Shown one piece after another: positions 1 to 7,983 of a DNA stretch of 64,000 nt. This stretch comes from Alkalicoccus luteus (GTDB lineage Bacteria; Bacillota; Bacilli; Bacillales; Salisediminibacteriaceae), in the NCBI GenBank assembly GCA_052061695.1, contig JBPZEY010000001.1; one strand, written 5' to 3'. The position numbers and the translations under genes were made by a program. Each line of letters begins with the position of its first letter. Within the stretch, counting starts at the first letter, position 1. The notes beneath the pieces were generated by a model. The model saw nothing but the letters and a program-made list of their open reading frames with translations. It was not told the origin of the DNA and searched no databases.

Positions 1-40
1 CCATGGTATACTCTTGGAAAGTAGCCGTTTGGCTGCTCAT
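1..40 (-). CDS. 5' end of an unidentified CDS (13 codons)
   Basis: The complement of 38-40 is an ATG preceded by AGGAGGCG with six bases of spacing. The frame stays open to the window edge and reads MSSQTATFQEYTM. This is a convincing translation start, but too little is visible to name a product. Confidence 0.6.
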   Translation of the reverse strand, partial: MSSQTATFQEYTM

Positions 41-135
41 AAAAATCGCCTCCTGGTGGTGTTGGTTTTGTCGCTTACACACACAGGTTCGGCGATTTTT
101 TTCTGTTTCCTTCTATAAAATTACTTCTATACATA

Positions 136-186
136 AAAAGGGGCTGTCCCGTCGATAATATCGACTTATGGGACAGCCCCTTTTTT
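136..186. terminator. Bidirectional hairpin terminator
   Basis: AAAAGGGGCTGTCCC (137-151) pairs with GGGACAGCCCCTTTT (170-184), with a second small palindrome GTCGATAATATCGAC in the loop. A-tracts and T-tracts flank both sides, so it can act in either direction. It insulates the leftmost gene from the flavin reductase gene. Confidence 0.75.
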
Positions 187-330
187 AAGGATTACAACCT
201 CGTTCCTGCTTTCTAAATGTATAACATGTTTTGAAACAACGTAAAATAGGTATTAAATGGAATGAAACAGAATGAAGATTCTACTTCACAAGCAGCGACT
301 GATAAGCTGCCTTCAAAAAGGAGAAGATTA

Positions 331-948
331 ATGATGAAAGCACTTTTTCTGAACGGTTCGCTAAAGCCGTCCCCTGCCCTTTCACACACCTCTGGTTTAT
401 TGGAGGAAGCAGCGGAATGGTTCACGAAGCTTGGCGTGGAAACCGAAGAAATCCGGCTGGCTGATTACCGTATTCTGCCTGGAATGGAGAAGGACCTCGG
501 GGAAGGTGATGAATGGCCTCAGCTTCTTGAAAAAGTCATGGAAGCAAACATTTTAATTATGGCAACTCCCATATGGATCGGGGAAAAAAGCAGCGTTGCC
601 ACGCTAGCCATGGAACGGCTTTACGCGGCTAGCAGCGATTTGAACGAGCACGGCCAGTCGATTTATTACAATAAAGTAGGCGGTGCTGTTGTAACCGGCA
701 ATGAAGACGGAGCAAAAGAATCCGCAAAATCCATCCTTTACGGCCTGTCTCATATTGGGTTTACGGTTCCGCCAAATGTGGATGCCTACTGGGTTGGGGA
801 AGCAGGCCCTGGTCCGTCTTACTTAGAAACGGACCGTGATAACACATTCACACGTCAGAATACGAAAATCATGTGCTACAACCTGGTGCATTTTGCGCGC
901 ATGCTTCAAAAGCATCCGATTCCTGCTGAAGGCAACACCCGCAATTGA
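331..948 (+). CDS. NAD(P)H-dependent FMN reductase / flavodoxin-fold oxidoreductase
   Basis: The protein of about 205 residues opens with a beta strand and phosphate loop of the flavodoxin fold (KALFLNGSLKPSP). A central ATPIWIGEKSSVATLAMERL segment is the FMN-contacting loop typical of NADPH-dependent FMN reductases. It should be a cytosolic flavin or quinone reductase; the substrate cannot be read. An in-frame ATG at 262 would add 23 residues, but AAGGAGAAG sits seven bases before the ATG at 331, so I start there. It stands alone behind a strong terminator. Confidence 0.8.
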   Translation: MMKALFLNGSLKPSPALSHTSGLLEEAAEWFTKLGVETEEIRLADYRILPGMEKDLGEGDEWPQLLEKVMEANILIMATPIWIGEKSSVATLAMERLYAASSDLNEHGQSIYYNKVGGAVVTGNEDGAKESAKSILYGLSHIGFTVPPNVDAYWVGEAGPGPSYLETDRDNTFTRQNTKIMCYNLVHFARMLQKHPIPAEGNTRN

Positions 949-993
949 ACTTATGAATAGCAGCAAACAAACCAGAATGTCAAGTCATGGAAG

Positions 994-1380
994 CTAACGC
1001 CGCTGCGCCTGGTTCATCGGCAGCCACATGAGTATGAAAACGGATGCATAAAGACCGGTCGCAATGCCGAGCAGGGCGTTGCGGCTCAGCGGTGCGAACC
1101 AGTAGCTCTCTTCCATCAGCAGCGGTCCCGTTACAAACGTAACCGTACATAAAAGCACGATCCCTGCCGCCGTTAAAACCGGCGGCTGCTTTCTGCTCCA
1201 CCGTGCAAGCAGGAATGCTGCCGCCATGCTGATGACCATCATTCCTAAGAGATGACGAAAGACGCCTGGAATGGCCCAATCGTAAAAACGGCTTCCATAG
1301 TCGAGATAAATGAGCAGCATTGGCAGCGGAAAGGCGAGCGCGCACACGTAGATGATTCTGGTGAACGTGTCAGCCTTCAT
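994..1380 (-). CDS. Small polytopic membrane protein of unknown function
   Basis: The protein of 128 residues has four hydrophobic segments (about residues 8-26, 40-58, 70-88 and 100-118) and a basic C-terminus. I do not recognise the family. The frame can begin at 1395, but the ATG at 1380 is preferred. Its start lies inside the last codons of soxA (11-bp overlap), which suggests translational coupling and a shared transcript. It is the last gene of the DUF368-soxA unit. Confidence 0.6.
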   Translation of the reverse strand: MKADTFTRIIYVCALAFPLPMLLIYLDYGSRFYDWAIPGVFRHLLGMMVISMAAAFLLARWSRKQPPVLTAAGIVLLCTVTFVTGPLLMEESYWFAPLSRNALLGIATGLYASVFILMWLPMNQAQRR

Positions 1381-2497
1381 CTGAAAACCGTCCAAGCGTA
1401 AACGAAGTAAGATCCATTGTCGTATCGCTGCCTTCGACGAGCTGCACGAGCGCTTCTCCTACTGCCGGCGCGAATTTAAACCCGTGCCCGGAAAATCCGG
1501 CTGCGACCGCGATGTGAGCAAACTGCGGATGCCGGTCGATGACAAAGCTTCCATCCGGCGTCATCGTATATAAACACGTTTTGCCATGCTTCATGCTTCC
1601 GCACTGCGGCAGGAACCGGCTTAGAAAAGCTGACGCGTCTGCGCTGTCCGCTGCCTGAAAAGGAGCGAGCGGCTGCTCCGGATCGACCGCTTCCCCGCCG
1701 TCGTGGCGACCCAGCTTGATTCCTGCCTCATCGACACTTGAAAACCCGTAAAACGTTCCACCCGCTGTTTCCATCGCAAACCCCGGAAATACGTTTGCTG
1801 AGTAAAGCGCTTCATCGGCCTCGTACCAGGAAAACGTTTTGCGAATAGGCTGCAGCGGGATTCGCAGCCCAAGCTGCTTTAAAACAGCTCCGCTCCTCGC
1901 TCCGGCAGAAATGATTACTTTTTTTCCTGTAAAGCTGCCGCGGTCAGTCACCACAATCACATGATCCGCCGACGGTTCAACGGATTGCACGGTCGTGTGC
2001 GTATAAAGCTTAGCCCCGGCTGCGACTGCCTCCCGCCGGTAAACGCGAAGCGCTTTTTCAGCGTAGATAACGCCTCCCTCCGGTTCATAGCAGCCCGCAT
2101 AATCAGCCGGAAGTGCAAGGCCCTTCCAGCGAGCATTTGCCTCCTCAGCGGTAAGAACATCGAGCGGAAGCTTGTATTCACGGGCGCTATCAATCATTTG
2201 ATTCACGAAGGCCCCATCTTTTTTGCCTGCTCCAAGCACTCCTGTTTTCAGATACAGCTCTTCTCCCGACGCATGCTCCAGCTCCTCCCAAAGCGCTTTT
2301 GCCCGCAGTACAAACGGCACATACTGCGCACCCTCTCCATAAGCGAGCCGGATCATCCGCGTATCACCGTGATGACTGCCAGCTGTGTGCGGCGGATCGT
2401 CCGCGTCAATCATCGCCACGCTTTTTCCGTCTTTCGCTGCCGTATAACCGGCGGCAAGCCCCATCGTTCCCGCGCCGATAATGATCACATCAATCAT
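1370..2497 (-). CDS. soxA: Monomeric sarcosine oxidase / N-methyl-amino-acid oxidase
   Basis: The flavoenzyme oxidatively demethylates sarcosine or related N-methyl amino acids to the free amino acid, formaldehyde and hydrogen peroxide. The 375-residue protein matches the usual MSOX length. The N-terminal Rossmann motif IIIGAGTMGLAAGYTAA binds FAD. The C-terminal block KTCLYTMTPDGSFVID contains the cysteine (about Cys308) that binds FAD covalently in this family, followed by AAGFSGHGFKFAPAVGE. GGGGG lies eight bases before the ATG. It is the middle gene of a minus-strand unit after a broken DUF368 gene. Glycine betaine breakdown or osmolyte recycling is a plausible role, but this is inference. 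Confidence 0.88.
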   Translation of the reverse strand: MIDVIIIGAGTMGLAAGYTAAKDGKSVAMIDADDPPHTAGSHHGDTRMIRLAYGEGAQYVPFVLRAKALWEELEHASGEELYLKTGVLGAGKKDGAFVNQMIDSAREYKLPLDVLTAEEANARWKGLALPADYAGCYEPEGGVIYAEKALRVYRREAVAAGAKLYTHTTVQSVEPSADHVIVVTDRGSFTGKKVIISAGARSGAVLKQLGLRIPLQPIRKTFSWYEADEALYSANVFPGFAMETAGGTFYGFSSVDEAGIKLGRHDGGEAVDPEQPLAPFQAADSADASAFLSRFLPQCGSMKHGKTCLYTMTPDGSFVIDRHPQFAHIAVAAGFSGHGFKFAPAVGEALVQLVEGSDTTMDLTSFTLGRFSDEG

Positions 2498-2510
2498 GGA
2501 AAACCCCCTG

Positions 2511-3363
2511 TTATGTTCTAGTTAATGATAGATTTGCGATAAACAGCATTCCTGCAGCTCCGGCTGTAAATGTGACACCTGAAGCCACCCACACTGCTGG
2601 TGCTGAGGCTTCGAGATTGACACCGAGTGCATACAGAGAGCCCGTTACGAGGCCGGTGATGAGCAAATATGTACGAAAAGGATGGTTTGTAAGAGCTGCT
2701 TTAACAAGTCTGCTAATGACGAGCAGCCCTGTTATAACTCCTGCTGAGATTGGCAGCAAGACAGAGAAATTCAGTTGCAAAACAGCCGCCGTCGCCGTTT
2801 CGTACACACCGAGAATCGTTAAAATAAGTGCACCGCTCATTCCGGGCAGGACAAGCGCTGTGCTGGCAGCCAGTCCTGCAGAACCTAGAAATAAATAGTG
2901 TACCCACGCACTGCCTTCTGTTTCAAACGTGATTCTTCCTCCTGCTGCTTGCAAGACTATAACAGCAGCAATTCCTGCAAAAATCCACCCTGCTTCTTTG
3001 ACTCGAATTCCTTTTCCCATCGCTGCCGTTTCTTTTACGAGTCCAGGTAAAAAACCGGTGATGATTCCTGCAAAAAAGAGTAAGGTTGGCGTTCTATAGG
3101 TTTGAAGCAAATGATCAATCGTCCACATCGCTCCGAGCAGCCCCGTCACCATGCCAAACCCAAATATCGCTAAAAACGGAATCGCCTTTTGTCGATCTTT
3201 CGTTGACAGCATGCTCAGCGAAGCGATTAGTCTCATAAATACCCACCATCATGGCCACCGTGCTCCCGCTAATCCAAGGCACGGTTTCTGTCACTCCTAC
3301 GGCCACTCCTTTCCACCACAAACCTCTCATTCCTCCGCCTCCCAGAAATCTTTTCCAGCTCAT
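2511..3363 (-). pseudogene. DUF368 polytopic membrane protein, frameshifted
   Basis: The two halves of a DUF368 protein lie in different frames. The N-terminal half (from the ATG at 3363, RBS AAAGGTG) carries WWKGVAVGVTETVPWISGS and ends at GIYE. The C-terminal half, from about 3236 down to 2511, continues as RLIASLSMLSTKDRQKA and contains the second family signature VLPGMSGALILTILG. At the junction the sequence reads TATGAGACTAATC; an extra GA (GAGAGA) would join GIYE to RLIAS exactly. It is either a two-base deletion in a GA repeat or a sequencing error. The intact protein would have about eight membrane segments. Confidence 0.8.
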
Positions 3364-3487
3364 TGTAGCACACCTTTTTTCCATTCAGTTTCCTCATCCA
3401 ATTTTTTCATGCGGACGTCATCAGCATTTGATGGTATACTGGATTCGGAATCTCAGTCATTCCAATACCTTCAGTAAGGAGATCAGT

Positions 3488-3685
3488 ATGAATAAGCTGA
3501 CACTGTTTGGTAAAGCAAACGCTGTTTTCGGAGCGCTTCTGTTGATCGTCGGATTTTACGCAGCCTCAGCAGAATTTATCGGCGGGACATTTTCAGTTAC
3601 GCCGTTGATCTACATTGCCCTCGGTGCTGTGCTGCTCATCAATGTATTTGTGTTCCCTGCTGCTTCGCTGAAAGACCATACATAA
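3488..3685 (+). CDS. Small two-helix membrane protein
   Basis: The 65-residue protein has two hydrophobic helices (about residues 8-27 and 37-57) and no known domain. AAGGAG lies six bases before the ATG. The longer frame from 3251 runs antisense over the DUF368 gene and is rejected. An extended -10 element (TGGTATACT, 3432-3440) lies about 48 bases upstream and a terminator follows directly, so it is probably a one-gene transcript. Confidence 0.65.
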   Translation: MNKLTLFGKANAVFGALLLIVGFYAASAEFIGGTFSVTPLIYIALGAVLLINVFVFPAASLKDHT

Positions 3686-3694
3686 GGAACAAAG

Positions 3695-3720
3695 AAGCGC
3701 CCTTGGAAAGGCGCTTTTTT
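3695..3720 (+). terminator. Rho-independent terminator
   Basis: AAGCGCC and GGCGCTT form a stem with a CTTGGAAA-type loop, followed by six T. It closes the small membrane protein gene. Confidence 0.8.
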
Positions 3721-3762
3721 ATATTTATAAACTATCTATCTTGATGCTTTGTAATGAAATTT

Positions 3763-3793
3763 ATGACATTTATATGCTTTGATTTGGTATGAT
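3763..3793 (+). promoter_or_regulatory. Candidate sigma-A promoter for the DUF lipoprotein
   Basis: ATGACA (3763-3768) and an extended -10 TGG-TATGAT (3788-3793) are separated by 19 bases, about 30 bases upstream of the lipoprotein start. The spacing is long, so the call is tentative. Confidence 0.4.
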
Positions 3794-3821
3794 AAAAGTA
3801 TATTAATTAGGGGGTATGATT

Positions 3822-4571
3822 ATGAAAAAATCATTAGGTCTCCTTTCGATGAGTTTTATTTTACTGCTGGTTGCTTGCGGGGAAGAAAACAATGTGAATG
3901 AAACAGAAGCAAGCAATAACAACGATGCGACTAACCAAATTGAAGATAGCCCAGACAACAACTCTAACAACGGTGATAATGATGAAGAAGTAAGTAATGA
4001 ACATGATAATTCTAATGAAGCTGCTAATGACTCGGCCGATCAAAACTTGAATAATGAAGATGAAGAGGTCATGGAAGAGGTTCAGGAGGATGGATGGGAA
4101 ACGGAAGTTGGGGAAACCATCGAAAATGAGGGCGGTACATTCACACTCCATGCCCGACAAGATGATATTGATACAATTGAAACTGGTCCAGTCATAATGG
4201 ATATTCTTCAAGTAAACACTGTATCCGGTGAACTAACGCCTGATATGGCTGAGCTGATGGAGTCAGACGTGATTGATTACATTCAAATTGATGTTGAGGT
4301 GCAAAACTCGTCTGATGACGATATCACATTCTATGTAAATCAGGCCACTATCTCAACAGATACAGGGGAGCAGCTTGAGTCTGACTGGCTGATGTCTGAT
4401 TATTTAGACAGTGATATGATGGCAAATACGACTCATAGTGGCAGCTTCTTTTTTATTCTTGAAAATTCAAATGCAGAAGATGTAAACAGTGTAAGAATGA
4501 CATGGTCAGCTCCGATTGATGAAGACTGGAATGAATTAGGGGAAGACATCGATATTGAGATTTCATTTTAA
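3822..4571 (+). CDS. Acidic lipoprotein with a DUF4352-like C-terminal domain
   Basis: A type II signal peptide ends in the lipobox LLVAC, so the mature protein is anchored to the outer face of the membrane. About 70 residues of Asn/Asp/Glu-rich linker follow. The C-terminal half (about residues 95-249) looks like a beta sandwich of the immunoprotective/DUF4352 kind, with VDVEVQNSS-like strands. The ATG at 3822 is preferred over 3816 because AGGGGG is then eight bases away. The function is unknown; the acidic linker fits a protein exposed to salty or alkaline surroundings. Confidence 0.75.
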   Translation: MKKSLGLLSMSFILLLVACGEENNVNETEASNNNDATNQIEDSPDNNSNNGDNDEEVSNEHDNSNEAANDSADQNLNNEDEEVMEEVQEDGWETEVGETIENEGGTFTLHARQDDIDTIETGPVIMDILQVNTVSGELTPDMAELMESDVIDYIQIDVEVQNSSDDDITFYVNQATISTDTGEQLESDWLMSDYLDSDMMANTTHSGSFFFILENSNAEDVNSVRMTWSAPIDEDWNELGEDIDIEISF

Positions 4572-4644
4572 TGAATTACAGTCTATTACTAAACTATCGT
4601 GAAGTACTTTTTTCAGATGCAGCTTAAGTACTTTATACAACTGA

Positions 4645-4675
4645 CAGGCTCCAGTCATCATTTGACAGGAGCCTG
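4645..4675. terminator. Hairpin between convergent lipoprotein genes
   Basis: CAGGCTCC and GGAGCCTG pair across a 15-base loop. The T-tract is weak on both sides. The position between two converging genes supports a shared terminator. Confidence 0.55.
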
Positions 4676-4703
4676 ATTATTTCATTCATAGTTGTTATGT
4701 TTA

Positions 4704-5135
4704 TTATGATTCTTCCACCTGAAACGTAAACGTCTCCTGAAGCGACTCTCCTTCCTCGTGCCAATCAAGGGTGATGGTAATTGGTTCTTCATTTGCTATG
4801 CTTCCTAAAAAAGCAGGGTTTTGCGCGCTTCCTCTCCGTTCCTGCTCCACTATCTCGCCTGCCTCCACTTCATCGACTGAGGAAGAGGCCATTTCATTCT
4901 GATCCAATTCTGCAGATAGCGACGTGATCCGTACATTTTCTGCAACCGCTGATTCATTCCTATACTCAGCTGTAATGAGCACTTCTTCCCCTTGATCGTC
5001 CCCGGCTTCGAGTTCTTCAACCGAGACGTGCACGTCCCAATGATCCGATGTTTCATTCCATTCATAAGCACGCAGCTCGTCCGTTGCACAGCCTGCCAGC
5101 AGGATGGCAACAGCAATAAGTAAAACTCTTACCAT
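4704..5135 (-). CDS. Small acidic lipoprotein of unknown function
   Basis: The 143-residue protein starts with a signal peptide ending in the lipobox LLAGC. The mature part (WDVHVSVEELEAGDDQGEEVLITAEYRN) suggests a single Ig-like beta domain. GGAAGGAG lies before the ATG at 5135. A decayed lipoprotein gene lies immediately upstream on the same strand, so the two may once have formed a lipoprotein pair. Confidence 0.65.
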   Translation of the reverse strand: MVRVLLIAVAILLAGCATDELRAYEWNETSDHWDVHVSVEELEAGDDQGEEVLITAEYRNESAVAENVRITSLSAELDQNEMASSSVDEVEAGEIVEQERRGSAQNPAFLGSIANEEPITITLDWHEEGESLQETFTFQVEES

Positions 5136-5170
5136 TTCTCACGCTCCTTCCTTTCAATTACACGCACATA

Positions 5171-5409
5171 TTAATAAAGTGTTCCGGGTTCTTCAACAGG
5201 CAGCTCCGAATGTCCGCTGACTGGTTCTGGCTCAGTCCTGTCTGCCACATCAGGGTGCACCGGTGCTACCAACGTGTACGGCTTTTAGTCGTCGGTGCAA
5301 CCCTCTTGTCCTTCAATTGGGTCCGGATGCAGCTCAGCGAGTCCGCTTTCAAACACGCGAAATTCAGTAGGTTCGACGGCGCATGAGCTGCGATGATTCC
5401 CTTTTTCAT
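5171..5409 (-). pseudogene. Decayed lipoprotein gene
   Basis: AGGAGG precedes an ATG at 5409 that starts MKKGIIAAH. A lipobox-like SC and the mature sequence AVEPTEFRVFESGLAELHP lie in another frame. That frame then meets an in-frame TAA at 5285-5287 and continues as KPYTLVAPVHPDVADRTEPE to a TAA at 5171. One frameshift or deletion in the signal peptide plus one nonsense codon are needed to explain it. The start signal is intact, so the decay is recent or the sequence is imperfect. Confidence 0.65.
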
Positions 5410-5526
5410 GGAAACCCTCCTCTTATGATATTAGACGGGAGGCGTGCCTCCACGTTTCAACAAATTGGCAGTTTATTGAAACCGCTTCCGTCTTACTTCC
5501 GTAGTCATTTATAGAAGGAGGCGGTT

Positions 5527-6369
5527 ATGAAAGCAACGTTACCTAAAGTTACAGTCCTGCTTGTATCAGCCTGCTCGACCGAAGAGGTTATCACTGACAA
5601 ACAGGAACTAACGGGATTCTCAAGTGATTATGACGTGAACGCCTGGGAGATCACATACGAAAGCGACGGCTATCTGATTGACGGGTATGTGGTCAGTGCG
5701 GATGAGGAACCGGCACCGACGCTGATCATCAACAGAGGCGGAAACAGGGACTTTGGTGAAGTAACGCACGATGAACTCGCATACTTCCACAGCTACTGGG
5801 CCGAGCAAGGCTATACGGTGATAGCCAGTCAGTATCGGGAGGGCGGCAGCAGCGAAGGCGAGGATGAATTTGGCGGGGACGACGTGCACGACGTGCTGCA
5901 GCTCGCACACGTTGCGGAAGAACTCGCTTTTGCCGATGCAGATGAAATCTATATGCTCGGCTTTTCCAGAGGAGGCATGATGACGACCCGTGCCATCCAA
6001 GAAGGCATGGACATCCGGGCCGCCGCTGTCGTTGGAGGAGCGACTGATATCCGCGAGCTATATGAGAATCACCGCCCCGAAATGCGGCCGCTGCTCACTG
6101 AACTGATCGGTGTTCCCGATGAGGTGCCGGAGGAGTATGAAAAACGGTCAGCTGTTCATTGGGCAGAAGAGATCAACGCACCCCTCCTCATTCTCCACGG
6201 CGAGGCAGATGATCAGGTCCCGGTTGAACAGGCCGAAAAGCTGCACGAAGCGATGAATGCCGCCGGGCAGGAGTCCTCGCTGCTCACCTATGAAGGGGAT
6301 GATCACAGCGTGCAGGATAACTGGGACGCTGCACAGGTTGAGATACTCGACTGGTTCGAACGTCACTAA
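5527..6369 (+). CDS. Alpha/beta hydrolase lipoprotein (prolyl oligopeptidase-like)
   Basis: The 280-residue protein has an alpha/beta hydrolase fold with the nucleophile elbow GFSRGG (about Ser148), an acid in HGEADDQVP and a histidine in DDHS near the end. This gives a complete catalytic triad of the peptidase S9/dienelactone type. The start MKATLPKVTVLLVSACS is a very short signal with a VSAC lipobox, so the enzyme is probably membrane-anchored outside the cell. AGAAGGAGG precedes the ATG. The substrate is not readable. Confidence 0.78.
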   Translation: MKATLPKVTVLLVSACSTEEVITDKQELTGFSSDYDVNAWEITYESDGYLIDGYVVSADEEPAPTLIINRGGNRDFGEVTHDELAYFHSYWAEQGYTVIASQYREGGSSEGEDEFGGDDVHDVLQLAHVAEELAFADADEIYMLGFSRGGMMTTRAIQEGMDIRAAAVVGGATDIRELYENHRPEMRPLLTELIGVPDEVPEEYEKRSAVHWAEEINAPLLILHGEADDQVPVEQAEKLHEAMNAAGQESSLLTYEGDDHSVQDNWDAAQVEILDWFERH

Positions 6370-6380
6370 ACAACGAAGAA

Positions 6381-6408
6381 GCTTTCTGCAACATACTCTG
6401 CAGAAAGC
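6381..6408. terminator. Hairpin between convergent genes
   Basis: GCTTTCTGCA (6381-6390) and TGCAGAAAGC (6399-6408) form a perfect 10-bp stem with an eight-base loop between the hydrolase gene and the converging small membrane gene. It has no clear T-tract, so it may be an RNA-stabilising stop rather than an intrinsic terminator. Confidence 0.5.
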
Positions 6409-6417
6409 CTATTCCCC

Positions 6418-6594
6418 TTACGTTTTTTGCTCATGCCGCCTCTTTACTCCGATCAGCAGCAGCCCGAAAAAGGCAATGGATGAAAGCAGCACGAGCAGCT
6501 GGGCTGTCTCGGACGAAGTCGTGAAAAAGACGACGCCGTTCACCAGCAGAAACACTGTGATAATCGCTAACGCTGCTGTTGATGGGTACTTCAC
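6418..6594 (-). CDS. Small two-helix membrane protein
   Basis: The protein of 58 residues (or 64 from an ATG at 6612) has two transmembrane helices and a basic tail (GVKRRHEQKT). I prefer the GTG at 6594: it overlaps the stop codon of the acetyltransferase gene in a GTGA arrangement, and GGAGGG lies ten bases upstream. Translational coupling to the acetyltransferase is likely. No family is recognised. Confidence 0.55.
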   Translation of the reverse strand: MKYPSTAALAIITVFLLVNGVVFFTTSSETAQLLVLLSSIAFFGLLLIGVKRRHEQKT

Positions 6595-7118
6595 GCGTTC
6601 CGTTCCCTCCATTCGTCTTCCAGCATGCTCATTTCAATTAAGTTCCAATATGTATCGCCGACTTTGCGAAAGTCACGGTACGTGCCTTCGTAATGGAAGC
6701 CGAGCTTTCGGTACGCATGAATGGCAGGCGTATTAAAATCAAATACGCCGAGGCTGACCCGATGAAGCTGCAGGTCGTCAAATGCTGTGGATAGGGCGTG
6801 TGACACCATCTGTCCGGCATAGCCACGGCCTCGTTCTTCCGGCACGCCTACGATGACTTTACCGATCCGCGCACTGTTGTGCGTGTGATCTATTTTTCGA
6901 AGCGCCAGGTGGCCGATAAGCCGCCCTTCTTTTTCAGCGCTCCAGATAATGCTGTCCGGCTCCTTCCGGTAATCCTCCAGCTGCAGCGATGTAAGCGGGA
7001 AGCTAAACGTCGTTCCTGCCCACTGCACGAGCATTTCCGGCGACGTGATCCAGCTGATTAACGTCGCATCATCCTCTGCCGTAAACGGACGAATGGTTAG
7101 TGTATCAGCTGATTTCAT
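6591..7118 (-). CDS. GNAT family N-acetyltransferase (RimJ/RimL-like)
   Basis: The 175-residue protein has the GNAT core: LTIRPFTAEDDATLISW at the N-terminus, then the acetyl-CoA-binding motif VPEERGRGYAGQMVSHA, and near the C-terminus the aromatic AYRKLGFHYEGTYRD. This is typical of RimJ/RimL-type acetyltransferases acting on protein N-termini or small amines. A longer frame reaches 7274 inside the upstream gene. The ATG at 7118 fits the domain start and lies 14 bases inside the upstream acetyltransferase gene, so the two are translationally coupled. Confidence 0.82.
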   Translation of the reverse strand: MKSADTLTIRPFTAEDDATLISWITSPEMLVQWAGTTFSFPLTSLQLEDYRKEPDSIIWSAEKEGRLIGHLALRKIDHTHNSARIGKVIVGVPEERGRGYAGQMVSHALSTAFDDLQLHRVSLGVFDFNTPAIHAYRKLGFHYEGTYRDFRKVGDTYWNLIEMSMLEDEWRERNA

Positions 7119-7560
7119 AGTGCAGCCACTCCGATAACGTTCCGCCCATTTTTGCGTAAAAAGCCTGTGCCGGCTCATTATCCGCTGCGGTTTCCCAGAC
7201 GAGCGACGCATAATCGCCGTCGCGCACAAAATCCACGCACGCCGTAAACAACTTTTCCCCGACCTTGCCGCCACGCATCTCTGCCGTCACGTACAGGTCA
7301 TTCATAATCGCCTGCGGCTTCATTTTTAACGTACTGAAGCTCATGTAGAGCGTTGCAAATCCGGCAAGACCGTCGTCCGTTTCCGCGACGAACTGCACGC
7401 CGAACGCTTCATCCTCCATTAATCGCTTGATTACCTCTGCGGTCTGCTTTGGATCGGGCTCTGTCTGTTCGTAAAACAAGGTAATATACTCATGCATCAG
7501 CTTTTGCAGTGCTTCTGCATCCTGAGGCTGTGACCGTCTGATCCGAACGTCTTTTTCCAC
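7105..7560 (-). CDS. GNAT family N-acetyltransferase
   Basis: The 151-residue protein begins VEKDVRIRRSQPQDAEALQKL. It has the acetyl-CoA loop TAEMRGGKVGEKLFTA, in which the usual Q/RxxGxG/A is relaxed, and the C-terminal AQAFYAKMGG motif. The GTG at 7560 is chosen because GAGGGGG lies eight bases upstream and the GNAT fold starts there; the frame is open to 7662 without domain content. It is the upstream member of a coupled acetyltransferase pair. Confidence 0.8.
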   Translation of the reverse strand: MEKDVRIRRSQPQDAEALQKLMHEYITLFYEQTEPDPKQTAEVIKRLMEDEAFGVQFVAETDDGLAGFATLYMSFSTLKMKPQAIMNDLYVTAEMRGGKVGEKLFTACVDFVRDGDYASLVWETAADNEPAQAFYAKMGGTLSEWLHYEIS

Positions 7561-7579
7561 ACTGGTTCCCCCTCTGTCA

Positions 7580-7756
7580 TCAAATCTGCTGTTTATCCTT
7601 CCATTCTTCCCGCAGATGAACGAGCTGATACACCATCTGCTCCTGCAGAATCTTCTGTTCACGGAAGTGCTGCTTCACTGTTTTCAGCAGAATGAGAAGC
7701 AGAACACTTTGTCCGATAAGTACGAATACCCCAATGATAACGGCTGCTGTCAGCAT
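7580..7756 (-). CDS. 58-residue single-span membrane protein
   Basis: The frame starts at an ATG (complement of 7754-7756) eight bases after GGGGG. The translation starts MLTAAVIIGVFVLIGQSVLL: one transmembrane helix (about residues 3-24) followed by a charged, helical cytoplasmic tail with Lys, Gln and Glu. It fits exactly between the small two-helix protein and the acetyltransferase in a tightly packed minus-strand unit. No family is recognised. Confidence 0.6.
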   Translation of the reverse strand: MLTAAVIIGVFVLIGQSVLLLILLKTVKQHFREQKILQEQMVYQLVHLREEWKDKQQI

Positions 7757-7787
7757 GACCTGCGCCCCCTTTCCATGTCCTCTTTCT

Positions 7788-7982
7788 TTACCACCAGAGG
7801 AAACCGGCTAATCCAACCAGCGCGAGAAAAGCAAAAGCCGCTCCAATCACGAGCTTTGTGCGCTCTTTCCCTTCTGCTGAAACGGCTGCTTCCTCCTGCT
7901 TCGCCAGTAAGCGGAAGGCGGCAATCAGAATTCCAAGCACAAACAGACCGAGAATACCGACGACCGCACCAAACATCCCCAT
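7788..7982 (-). CDS. Small two-helix membrane protein
   Basis: The 64-residue protein has hydrophobic helices at about residues 4-24 and 45-63, separated by a charged loop (LAKQEEAAVSAEGKERTK). CAGGAGC lies seven bases before the ATG at 7982, and that ATG follows the stop of the glyoxalase-like gene by one base, so they are co-translated. No family is recognised. Confidence 0.6.
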   Translation of the reverse strand: MGMFGAVVGILGLFVLGILIAAFRLLAKQEEAAVSAEGKERTKLVIGAAFAFLALVGLAGFLWW

Positions 7983-7983
7983 G

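Noticed and set aside
262..330. 23-residue N-terminal extension of the flavin reductase
   Set aside because: No ribosome site precedes 262; a good one precedes 331, where the fold begins.
1961..2521. 186-residue plus-strand frame inside soxA
   Set aside because: It is antisense to a clear flavoenzyme gene and is rich in Arg, Cys and His, a typical shadow frame.
3251..3685. 144-residue plus-strand frame covering the small membrane gene
   Set aside because: Its first 79 codons lie antisense to the DUF368 gene and promoter; the ribosome site is at 3476-3481.
4800..5110. tRNA or rRNA genes anywhere in the window
   Set aside because: No cloverleaf, CCA-ended or rRNA-like segment was noticed on either strand; this was by eye only, so a covariance-model search would be needed for certainty.
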